The position numbers and the translations under genes were made by a program. The notes below the pieces were generated by a model. It worked only from the letters and a program-made list of their open reading frames with translations, had not been told where the DNA came from and made no database searches. DNA of 64,000 bases from assembly GCA_050847315.1 (NCBI GenBank), contig CP193791.1; one strand, written 5' to 3'. Source of the DNA: Cedecea sp000277545 (GTDB lineage Bacteria > Pseudomonadota > Gammaproteobacteria > Enterobacterales > Enterobacteriaceae). Each line of letters starts with the position of its first letter. Positions within the stretch are counted from its first letter, which is position 1. Below are positions 1-7,303 of the stretch, piece by piece.

Positions 1-1389
1 GCCCGCTATTTTTCACGCGCCCGGGCAGAGACGCCTCCTTCGGAACACGCAACGGCATCCTGGGTGAGCCCGCGGGCCGGGGCGGCAGGATCCCCGCGCT
101 TAATGATCTTCGTCATCGGGCCGTTTGCTGGAAAATGGTTCAGCCAGTCAAACCTGTCATCCGGCAGCGAGCATGGGATCCTGTGGGTGATTGAGGAGAA
201 CGCCAACGGCCTGGCCAAACGGATGGCGTATTTAAAGAAAAATAACATCGCCCTTGCTACGATGGCTTATTTCCCGCTGCTTGCCGACGGCTTTGAAAGC
301 AGTAGCATCATGATCGAGCAAATTACCGCCTGGCAATACGCCTTTTCATCCATCCGCCTTTCTGAGCCTTTACCCTGCATGCTGGGGCTCTACACCCGGC
401 TCAGCCAGCAGCGCTCCGCCCACGATCCGGATCGGGCTATCTGGACCGGCGGGCTTGCCGAGCCGCCTTACGGCCACCTCAAGCTTGAGCATCAGTGGGC
501 GAGCCTGCTGGCCGAGCTGGAAGCTAATGACGACGGGAAAGATCTCTACGCCATTCAGCGCCACGCGGTAGCCAGCACGCTGCTCTCCTGGCTGGCTGAA
601 AGCCGTATCATGAACGTGTTACAGACCCTGTTTGACAGCACCCAGCTCGACTTTGCCGGCATCACTCTCGCCGATCACGGCCATGGATTCACCCGGCATG
701 GGGCCTGGTCCCTGTGGCTTTCAGAGCGATACGGTATTTTGCCAGGCCTGTCGGCTTCTATCGCCCTGCCTCCGCTGCCGGAGATTCCCCTGCCGCCGGT
801 TGAAGAGCCGCCTCCTACCCCCTCTCCTGCGCCGATTCCAGTGCCGGTGGAGATCCCACGCCGCCGACGCTGGCCTAAAGCACTCGCCGCCCTGCTGCTG
901 CTGTGCCTCGCGGGCGGCATTGGCTACGCCATACAGCAGGATGCGGTGGAAATTCGCGGCCAGATTAGCCAGATAAAGCCGATCCAAAGGCTACTGGGAA
1001 TAAATGACAAATCCGATGCATCGGCATTCCTGCAGCTCGTGAACAACGCGCCTTTATTTGAGAACGGCAGCAGTAACCTGATGCCGGAAAGCCAGCACAT
1101 TCTGACGCAGCTGGTGCCTGAGATGGCGCGCAACCCGCTGCAGATGTATCTGATCATCGGCCATTCTGACAACACCGGCTCTGCCACTGTCAACATGGCC
1201 CTGTCCACAGAGCGCGCTCGCGTTATCCGCGACTGGCTGGTGGAACACTCGGGCCTGGCCGCCAGCCAGTTTATCGTTGAAGGCGCGGGCAACTCTCGCC
1301 CGATAGCCAGTAACGCCACCCAGGAAGGACGCGCGCAAAACCGCCGCGTCGAAATCATTCCGTTATCTATGCAAGACTACAAGGATTGA
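1..1389 (+). CDS. Type VI secretion-associated OmpA-family protein, 5' truncated by the window edge
   Basis: The frame is open from base 1, so the true start lies upstream; a GTG at 64 is the first in-window start candidate but has no special support. Counting from that GTG, residues 1-230 form a soluble domain I do not recognise. A proline-rich linker follows (about 235-265), then one membrane helix after an RRRR stretch (about 270-290), then a C-terminal OmpA-like peptidoglycan-binding domain (about 330-435) with the IIGHSDNTGS and NRRVEI signatures. OmpA-domain proteins anchor type VI secretion complexes to peptidoglycan. The next gene, of the DcrB/Eag family, supports a T6SS locus continuing leftwards. 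The domain call is firm; the T6SS role is inferred from architecture and neighbour. Confidence 0.7.
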   Translation, partial: ARYFSRARAETPPSEHATASWVSPRAGAAGSPRLMIFVIGPFAGKWFSQSNLSSGSEHGILWVIEENANGLAKRMAYLKKNNIALATMAYFPLLADGFESSSIMIEQITAWQYAFSSIRLSEPLPCMLGLYTRLSQQRSAHDPDRAIWTGGLAEPPYGHLKLEHQWASLLAELEANDDGKDLYAIQRHAVASTLLSWLAESRIMNVLQTLFDSTQLDFAGITLADHGHGFTRHGAWSLWLSERYGILPGLSASIALPPLPEIPLPPVEEPPPTPSPAPIPVPVEIPRRRRWPKALAALLLLCLAGGIGYAIQQDAVEIRGQISQIKPIQRLLGINDKSDASAFLQLVNNAPLFENGSSNLMPESQHILTQLVPEMARNPLQMYLIIGHSDNTGSATVNMALSTERARVIRDWLVEHSGLAASQFIVEGAGNSRPIASNATQEGRAQNRRVEIIPLSMQDYKD

Positions 1390-1400
1390 GAGAGTCGCTT

Positions 1401-1892
1401 ATGAGTAACAAACCTGTGACCTACCCCCTCAATGAGGGCAGTTTCGTGACGTTGAATCCGCAGGAGGATCAGTCGATCAATATCCTTCGCTACATGGATG
1501 AGGATCACAATCCCTATAACATCTTGATCAACCGCACCACTCTTGAAGAAGAGCAGACCGTTGATCAGTTCTGTGAAAAACAGTGGGATAAAATGAAACG
1601 CTTCGTCCCGGGATTCGAGGTCGAAGGGAAGAACCTCAGGCATGAGATCGGGCCTGCCAAACTGCCGGTCCTGCAAACCGCGAATAAGTTTCTCGAGGAC
1701 GGCACCTGGATCCGCCAGGTCTCGTCTATCATTACGCTTCCGGGGCACCCGGTGCTGAACCCGAATAAACGTAAGCTGCTGGTGTTTACCCTGGCCGTAA
1801 ATAATGATTTCACCGAAGCACAGCGTAAACATTATGTCCGGATTATTAACAGCTTTGTTCCTCTGGAAGCGCCCCTCGGCGAAAGCGAATAA
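1401..1892 (+). CDS. DcrB-related (DUF1795) T6SS accessory protein
   Basis: A 163-residue acidic cytoplasmic protein with no signal peptide or membrane segment. The sequence resembles the DUF1795/DcrB family, whose type VI members (Eag chaperones) bind the transmembrane regions of PAAR-linked effectors and load them onto the VgrG spike. I chose the ATG at 1401, with a GAGAG ribosome site just upstream, over a TTG at 1386. The gene begins 11 bases after the stop of the OmpA-like gene, so the two are probably co-transcribed. No effector is visible in the window; it would lie to the left. A housekeeping DcrB-like role is the alternative. Confidence 0.65.
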   Translation: MSNKPVTYPLNEGSFVTLNPQEDQSINILRYMDEDHNPYNILINRTTLEEEQTVDQFCEKQWDKMKRFVPGFEVEGKNLRHEIGPAKLPVLQTANKFLEDGTWIRQVSSIITLPGHPVLNPNKRKLLVFTLAVNNDFTEAQRKHYVRIINSFVPLEAPLGESE

Positions 1893-1899
1893 CCCTCCC

Positions 1900-1938
1900 G
1901 CTGAAGCATCCCTTCTTTTCGGGGGCTGATGCTTCAGC
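1900..1938. terminator. Bidirectional terminator between convergent genes
   Basis: An 11-bp perfect stem (GCTGAAGCATC, 1900-1910, with GATGCTTCAGC, 1928-1938) lies between the DcrB-like gene and the convergent glycosyltransferase gene. A T-rich stretch follows on the plus strand. Confidence 0.65.
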
Positions 1939-1958
1939 CCCTTCATTCTTCGCCAGGA

Positions 1959-2630
1959 TTAAAATGAGCCGTAGCGTTTAATGTCTTCAATTGGCCGTTT
2001 AAAATACTCTCGTCTGTCCATGACCGTATTTTCTATATCACTGAGCCCGGGCCGCTGATGCCCGATGCAGGGATATACGCCGTACCAGTTTCCCTGAGCC
2101 ATCAGTTTTAACCAGTTGGTATCCAGTCCGGCTTTATTGCGCGCTTCGCCCTGCTCCATTCGATAAATGGCCCGAGAATAATTGTGCATCAGCGTTCGAT
2201 AATAAGGCCTGTTCACCAGATAACTGTTTGCCAGAAAAGCGAACTCGACTTTATAAAAAGCGGAACTCACCTTTTTAATGATGTAATAGCTGGCCGAAAG
2301 AAACCCCACATCCCAGTCAGTGCGTGCTAACTCACCCAGAAAAATATTAGCTCTTTCAATAGATTGGGGATCCTCATCGAACACCATATCATCTTCAAGA
2401 ATCAGGACGTTTTTCCAGCCATTTATTTGCGCCATGATCAGGACATTCAGGTGGGACTTTGCGCAGCCCAGCGCGCCCTCTTCTTCCTCAATGGCCTGAA
2501 AATGGATAATTTTTTCTTCCGGAGCCTGAACCTTCTTTAACTCCGCGATAATTTCAGCCTTTCTATCCTGACGTTTCGCCAGATTGATATAGACAATTTT
2601 ATCAATAAAATCCCAGTTAATTACGCACAT
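1959..2630 (-). CDS. Family 25 glycosyltransferase (LPS-type)
   Basis: A protein of about 223 residues with GT25 features: an N-terminal IDKIVYINLAKRQDR segment, the GCAKSHL motif, and the acidic ILEDDMVF motif expected to bind the metal and sugar nucleotide. GT25 enzymes usually add galactose or related sugars to lipooligosaccharide or other surface glycans at the cytoplasmic face. No membrane helix is seen. The ATG at 2630 fits the family start better than one five codons upstream. It is transcribed away from the dlt operon across a gap of about 500 bp. A link between its product and the dlt acceptor is possible but unproven. Confidence 0.75.
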   Translation of the reverse strand: MCVINWDFIDKIVYINLAKRQDRKAEIIAELKKVQAPEEKIIHFQAIEEEEGALGCAKSHLNVLIMAQINGWKNVLILEDDMVFDEDPQSIERANIFLGELARTDWDVGFLSASYYIIKKVSSAFYKVEFAFLANSYLVNRPYYRTLMHNYSRAIYRMEQGEARNKAGLDTNWLKLMAQGNWYGVYPCIGHQRPGLSDIENTVMDRREYFKRPIEDIKRYGSF

Positions 2631-3146
2631 ATTCAGCCATTCCAAATAATTGCCAGCTTGTATTTTATCGCAAACTCCATGCCCTTACGGGCAACAGGTC
2701 TATTTTAGGATTATGGCTTTATTTTTCTTTCAAGATACTGTCATTGAATCTTTCTTGCCGATAGCCCTGCCGGGGGAAGTTTTTATATTCAGTTCGAATT
2801 CTGCGCTCACTCAGGAGCGCGAGATTATTTTCATCAAGAGCGTACTGAGTCATCCGCTACTTTTAACGAAACGCAGAGGAAATTCCCAAACGTGGCGGGA
2901 TGTTGACAGAAAAATACCTGACGTAAGTCCATAAGCCTTCGCGGCCTGGCCATACAACTTCCCCCGTCATCAAAGCGTAGCGGGAATTATTACAATACGT
3001 ACTTCGTTGTACATACCGTTACACAGCAACGCTCATCATCGGTGAAAGGCTGGTATATAGTGCAGCGATGCACAGGGATGATTTGTTGTGTTGATAAAAA
3101 ATAACAAATTTTAAACAAATGGTAGTCATGTAACCTCATATTAATA
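2631..3146. other. 516-bp divergent intergenic region upstream of the dlt operon
   Basis: The region separates the leftward glycosyltransferase from rightward dltD. It has short open frames but none with a convincing ribosome site or protein-like composition, so I call no gene. The last 100 bp are A+T-rich, as expected for a promoter, and carry a PhoP-box-like repeat at 3101-3117. Confidence 0.5.
3101..3117 (-). promoter_or_regulatory. Candidate PhoP box upstream of dltD
   Basis: Read on the minus strand, two hexamers TGTTTA and TGTTAT are separated by exactly five bases. The PhoP consensus is a direct repeat of TGTTTA with a 5-bp gap, so this is one transposition away from perfect. It lies about 30 bp before the dltD start. 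The link to PhoP is inferred from the motif alone. Confidence 0.35.
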
Positions 3147-4286
3147 ATGAAAATCAAGAATACTCTCTGCCTACATATCCTGATGGCGCTGCTTGCCGTT
3201 CTGGTCTTATGCGTTCCGGCCCTGGTGACGGGCTTGTTCACGCCGCTAACATTCCAGCCGCTGATTAAAAGCATGGACGGTACAGCGAAAGAGCAATCAG
3301 AGAAAATAGCGACAATTTCCCATGCATTACAGGGTAATGCATTATTTTTCCTCGGCGCTTCTGAGGTGTCGACATCGGAAGATGAACATTACGCTGTATA
3401 TAATTACTTTAATAAGCAATTACATCAGCCGGTGGTGGCTTACGGGGATAGTTATGTCGATAACATCACACAATTCCTGCTGCTCTCACGTTTTAAAAAC
3501 GATATAAATGCCAACAGTAAAATTGTTCTGCTGTTTGCCCCGGACAGTTTTTATTTTGACACTATTCCTCCGGCTATTTTTGCCGATCATTTCCCGGCCG
3601 CTATTTTTAACCCACTGATGGCGGATGAAAAAGCCCGTCCTTTCCTGGTCAATTACTTACACCATATTGATGAAGAGGACATCAGCCATTTAACCCTGGG
3701 AGAAATGAAAATATATGGCTGGCGGCCAAAAGTAATTTGGCAGTCTATTAATTATGAGTTTGCTAACTTCTGCACCCTGGTAAAAAACCATTGGCTGGCG
3801 TGGCTGCGCATTGCGCCTGAACCTCACCGCCCATGGCCCGCTCCCGCTGATAAGTACGCCGCGCCAGACTGGAACGAACAGCTGGCCCATGCCCGCGTAT
3901 TGAATCAGGTTCGCCAGCAAAGTGCCGCCACGTTGTGGATGGACAAAAGCGTTTATGAAGACGGAAAAACGGCGGAAGAATGGTATGAAACGCCGGTGGT
4001 AAACCGCCAGATGGAAGCCTTCAAGGCCACCATCGATCTGCTCAAATCTCGCCATGCCCAGTTCGTGGTGATCGTCGATCCGCTTAACCCGTGGGCGCTG
4101 AAAAACACGCAAAAATTCCAGCCCGTTGACCGCCAGATCAGGGCGTATCTCGAGCAAAACCAGGTGCGCTATTTCGATATGTACGCCCAGCCTTATCAAA
4201 ACGGCTGGAACTGGGATCGCCTGCATCCCACCGAGCTGGCGTGGGTTGCTATGGACCGCTTTATTGCCGAGAGCTTTACACGATGA
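3147..4286 (+). CDS. dltD: DltD-like D-alanyl transfer protein
   Basis: A 379-residue protein with one N-terminal membrane anchor (about residues 10-35) and a large periplasmic SGNH/GDSL-type domain, as in DltD. The catalytic elements of the family are visible: a nucleophile Ser72 in FLGASE near the start of the domain, and the Asp357/His360 pair in WDRLHPTE near the C-terminus. DltD performs the last, extracytoplasmic step of polymer D-alanylation. It opens a tight operon with dltX, dltB, dltA and dltC; the dltX ATG overlaps its stop. Gram-positive acceptors are teichoic acids, which are absent here, so the Gram-negative acceptor is unknown. The start has a weak ribosome site. Confidence 0.85.
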   Translation: MKIKNTLCLHILMALLAVLVLCVPALVTGLFTPLTFQPLIKSMDGTAKEQSEKIATISHALQGNALFFLGASEVSTSEDEHYAVYNYFNKQLHQPVVAYGDSYVDNITQFLLLSRFKNDINANSKIVLLFAPDSFYFDTIPPAIFADHFPAAIFNPLMADEKARPFLVNYLHHIDEEDISHLTLGEMKIYGWRPKVIWQSINYEFANFCTLVKNHWLAWLRIAPEPHRPWPAPADKYAAPDWNEQLAHARVLNQVRQQSAATLWMDKSVYEDGKTAEEWYETPVVNRQMEAFKATIDLLKSRHAQFVVIVDPLNPWALKNTQKFQPVDRQIRAYLEQNQVRYFDMYAQPYQNGWNWDRLHPTELAWVAMDRFIAESFTR

Positions 4287-4402
4287 AAACTGCCGTTCGC
4301 CTGTTTGTGCTTTACCTCTTGCTGGCCATCACGGTGATCGCATGGTCTTCCGTGGACGACAGCATGAGTATCAAAGTGCATTTTGAATATCAAAAATTCT
4401 GA
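4283..4402 (+). CDS. dltX: DltX-like 39-residue membrane microprotein
   Basis: An ATG overlaps the dltD stop (ATGA), giving a 39-residue peptide. It has a short basic N-terminus, one hydrophobic helix (about residues 5-22), a polar stretch rich in Asp and Ser, and the terminal hexapeptide FEYQKF. Gram-positive DltX proteins are about 50 residues with one helix and a conserved C-terminal motif of form F-x-Y-x-x-F; the tyrosine has been proposed to carry the D-alanyl group between DltB and DltD. Position (next to dltB), topology and tail all match. The stop is followed by an AAGGA ribosome site for dltB. It is too short for most gene callers and easily missed. Confidence 0.8.
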   Translation: MKTAVRLFVLYLLLAITVIAWSSVDDSMSIKVHFEYQKF

Positions 4403-4412
4403 AGGATGAATG

Positions 4413-5531
4413 ATGTATAGCTCCGGGGCATTTTTTTTCTTTCTGTTTTCATCGGCGCTGCTATTTGCGCTGGTTAACCGCGTACTGCATTACCGGCTGA
4501 CCTATTTAGCAGCATTCTCCGTGCTGGCGGCGCTGGCATGGGGATATATTTTCCAGGGCGATTACCTGGTTCCGGTGGCTGTATTCTTTGCGTTTTATCT
4601 TCTTGTCACCCTGAAAGAGAAAGGCTGGTTAAAAACCTGGCAAGCGGTCACCCTCACGCTGCTCCCGCTATTGCTGGTGAAATTACACCTGAATAATCAC
4701 TGGGGCATGATTGGCCTGTCGTTTATGACCTTCCGCGCCATTGACGTGCTGCTTTACCGCAGCAAAAAAGATGGCCAGAACTTTTTGCATTATTTCTGCT
4801 ATCTGTTTATGCCGTTTATTATTCTCGCCGGCCCGATGTACCGCTGGCGAACCTGGGTCGGCGATATTAATAAGCCGGTATTCAGGCTGACCCGCGAACA
4901 GTTTTTACTGGCCGTGGAGCAAATCGTCACCGGCGTCGTGCAAAAGTTTTTGTTTGCGATGCTTATCGACAATCTGGTGATTGAGTCCTGGAGCCACCGG
5001 CCGTTCACGCTCACCGTCGGCGTGGTGATGTCGGTCGCCTACAGCGCCTATCTCTACTTTGATTTTGCGGGCTACAGCAACATGGCTATCGGCGCCGGGC
5101 GGCTGTTTGGCCTGAATATTCCGGCCAACTTCAATATGCCGATTCTGGCCAAAAACCCGCAGGACTTCTGGCGCCGGTTCCACATCAGCCTGTCTGAGTG
5201 GCTGCGCGACGTGGTCTTTATGCCGATTTACATGAATCTGATGAAGCTCGATTTCTTCCGTCAAAACAAAACCCTGGCACAGAACGTGGGCATCTTCTGC
5301 ACGCTCTTTTGCATGGGGGCCTGGAACGGGCTTGAACGACACTACGTCATCAGCGGCGCGCTGTTCGGCGCCATTTCCGTTGCCCATAACATGCTGCTTT
5401 GGTCAGCCAAACGCAGCCCGGCCTTGAGTAACGGCTTACGCCATCCGGTTATCGCGTTTTTTGGACGAATTCTGACGCTGGCTAGCGCCGCGGTCTCCCT
5501 CTACATCTTTAGTGGAATGTCACCTCTATGA
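4413..5531 (+). CDS. dltB: DltB-like MBOAT D-alanyl transferase
   Basis: A polytopic inner-membrane protein of 372 residues with about ten hydrophobic segments, of the MBOAT acyltransferase family. Diagnostic motifs are YFDFAGYSNMAIG, the WRRFHISLSEWLRD loop, and a late histidine in WNGLERHYVISG, which corresponds to the conserved MBOAT catalytic His. DltB takes D-alanine from the DltC carrier and passes it across the membrane. Two in-frame ATGs occur at 4410 and 4413; the second has better spacing from AAGGA (4402-4406). Its last codons overlap the dltA start (ATGA), implying translational coupling. Confidence 0.85.
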   Translation: MYSSGAFFFFLFSSALLFALVNRVLHYRLTYLAAFSVLAALAWGYIFQGDYLVPVAVFFAFYLLVTLKEKGWLKTWQAVTLTLLPLLLVKLHLNNHWGMIGLSFMTFRAIDVLLYRSKKDGQNFLHYFCYLFMPFIILAGPMYRWRTWVGDINKPVFRLTREQFLLAVEQIVTGVVQKFLFAMLIDNLVIESWSHRPFTLTVGVVMSVAYSAYLYFDFAGYSNMAIGAGRLFGLNIPANFNMPILAKNPQDFWRRFHISLSEWLRDVVFMPIYMNLMKLDFFRQNKTLAQNVGIFCTLFCMGAWNGLERHYVISGALFGAISVAHNMLLWSAKRSPALSNGLRHPVIAFFGRILTLASAAVSLYIFSGMSPL

Positions 5532-6961
5532 ACCTTCATCCAGAGCTTCAGGAACTGCAGGATTTTCTGCGTGCGGCATTACTCGACCCCGCGCGCCCCA
5601 GCCAGTTAGCCATCAGCGGCAGCGATATCGCCCTGACCTGGCAACAGCTTTCCGTCGCCGCAACCGACTGGGCGCAGCGCTACGCGCAGTGCGAACAACC
5701 CGCCGGCACGCCGGTGGTTTTATACGGGCATCAGCAGGCCGAATTTGCCGTAGCAATTTACAGCTGCCTGCTGCACAACATCCCGTATATTCCGGTGGAC
5801 TGCATCTACCCGCAGGAGCGGCTGAAAGAGATCTGCCAGCTAGCCAGCGCCCCTTATTACTACGACGTCGTGGCGAAGCAGTTTGTCGCGACCGGCGAAA
5901 CCGGCAGCGTGCTGGCCGAGCCCGATCTGGCTTACATCATGTTTACCTCAGGCAGCACCGGGAAACCGAAAGGCGTGCAGATTGGCCGCGAGAGCCTATG
6001 GCACTTCATGAAGTGGGTGCGCGATGACTTTGCGCTGCCGGACGTGCCGGTATTAATGAACCACGCGGTATTCAGCTTCGACCTGTCTCTTATTCCTTTG
6101 CTGGCGAATCTCGCCACCGGCGGGCACATCGTGCTGAACGCCAAGGAAGATATTGCCGCTGAAAACTGGCTCGATCGCCTGAAAACCAACGAAGTTTCGG
6201 CCTGGGTCTCCACGCCTTCTTTTGCCTACCAGAAGCTACTTTCCCCTCAGTTCAGCGCCGAGTATTTGCCCGCGCTGAGCGTGTTTGTGTTTATTGGTGA
6301 AGTGCTGAATAAGGCGCTAGTCAGGCAACTGCGCCGCCGTTTCCCGCAGGCCAAAATCCTGAACTCCTATGGCCCAACGGAAGCCACCATCGCCACCACG
6401 GTGATTGAAATCACCGACGAGATCCTGCACAGCGAAAACGACGTGCTGCCGGTGGGCACCATGATGCCGGAATCCCACATGGAGATTACCTCCGAAGGTG
6501 AGCTGATTATCTGGGGGAAAAACGTCATGCGCGGTTATCTCGGCCTGCCGCAGGAAAACGCCGCTAAGTTGCTGCACCGCGAAAGCGAGCAATACCGCGG
6601 CTACCGCACCGGCGATCTCGGCTACGAAGACGGGCTACTGTATTGCCAGGGCCGTAACGACAGCCAGATCAAGCTGAACGGCTACCGCATTGAAATCAAC
6701 GAAATTGAAAACCGCCTGCTGGCGATGTCCGGTATTAGCGAAGCCGTGGTACTGCCGCTGATGAAGTCCGGCGGTGGCGTGCTGCGCATTGCAGCGTTCT
6801 GCGTCACTGGCCTTGCCCCGGAGGCGATCAAGACTTCGCTCGCGAAGGTGATCCCGCCTTATATGGTGCCTTCACAAATCATTATTAAAGACGCTTTGCC
6901 GCTGAACCCTAACGGCAAAATCGACCGCAAGCTGCTGGATACCCAGGCTCGCACGAATTAA
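5528..6961 (+). CDS. dltA: DltA-like D-alanine:carrier-protein ligase (adenylation enzyme)
   Basis: A 477-residue stand-alone adenylation domain. It shows the P-loop-like FTSGSTGKPKG motif (A3), NSYGPTEAT (A5), GYRTGDLG (A7) and the C-terminal NPNGKIDRK with the catalytic lysine (A10). The enzyme activates an amino acid, most likely D-alanine, with ATP and loads it on the phosphopantetheine of DltC in the cytoplasm. It is slightly shorter than typical DltA (about 500). It lies between dltB and dltC with overlapping codons on both sides. Amino acid specificity is inferred from operon context, not from pocket residues. Confidence 0.85.
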   Translation: MNLHPELQELQDFLRAALLDPARPSQLAISGSDIALTWQQLSVAATDWAQRYAQCEQPAGTPVVLYGHQQAEFAVAIYSCLLHNIPYIPVDCIYPQERLKEICQLASAPYYYDVVAKQFVATGETGSVLAEPDLAYIMFTSGSTGKPKGVQIGRESLWHFMKWVRDDFALPDVPVLMNHAVFSFDLSLIPLLANLATGGHIVLNAKEDIAAENWLDRLKTNEVSAWVSTPSFAYQKLLSPQFSAEYLPALSVFVFIGEVLNKALVRQLRRRFPQAKILNSYGPTEATIATTVIEITDEILHSENDVLPVGTMMPESHMEITSEGELIIWGKNVMRGYLGLPQENAAKLLHRESEQYRGYRTGDLGYEDGLLYCQGRNDSQIKLNGYRIEINEIENRLLAMSGISEAVVLPLMKSGGGVLRIAAFCVTGLAPEAIKTSLAKVIPPYMVPSQIIIKDALPLNPNGKIDRKLLDTQARTN

Positions 6962-7197
6962 TGACCCAGGAAAATAAGATGGAACAAGAAATTCTCGCCC
7001 TGTTTGAAAAAGTGTTATCCCGCAAGGTCGGTTTTAACGATGAACTGATCGAGTCCGACATTCTCGACTCTATTCTGGCCGTTGATTTGGTGCTGGAAGT
7101 GCAGGATGTGTACGGCTGCATGATCCCGCCGACGGAAGTCGCCACCGTGCTGAAAACCCCGGCGGATCTGGCGCGTTATATTGAAGAGAATCGCTAG
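6961..7197 (+). CDS. dltC: DltC-like D-alanyl carrier protein
   Basis: A 78-residue acidic four-helix carrier protein. The phosphopantetheine attachment serine is Ser37 in DILDSILAVDL. The first ATG shares its A with the dltA stop; a second ATG at 6979 has a clearer AGGA site seven bases upstream and would give 72 residues. The carrier shuttles activated D-alanine from DltA to DltB. It closes the operon; no further rightward gene follows, and a palindromic repeat begins 47 bp downstream. Confidence 0.85.
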   Translation: MTQENKMEQEILALFEKVLSRKVGFNDELIESDILDSILAVDLVLEVQDVYGCMIPPTEVATVLKTPADLARYIEENR

Positions 7198-7243
7198 TCA
7201 CGGTTATGAGCGGTCTCACTCAAACATACGGGAACAGTTCAAC

Positions 7244-7290
7244 CCCTCACCCCGGCCCTCTCCCTTCCAGGGAGAGGGTTAGGGTGAGGG
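7244..7290. repeat. Palindromic intergenic repeat (BIME/REP-like)
   Basis: An imperfect inverted repeat made of CCCTCACC-type and GGTGAGGG-type arms around CTCTCCC..GGGAGAG. It lies between the convergent dltC and fimK ends. The same building block recurs at 34018-34132 after pepD, so it is a dispersed chromosomal repeat; it may also end transcription. Confidence 0.7.
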
Positions 7291-7303
7291 TAATAGCGCT
7301 CAT

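Noticed and set aside
2650..2934. Open frame of 94 codons between the glycosyltransferase and dltD
   Set aside because: No ribosome site, unconvincing composition and position in a promoter-like region.
7244..7290. CRISPR or tandem repeat
   Set aside because: Only one palindromic unit; no regular spacers or repeat series here or elsewhere in the window.
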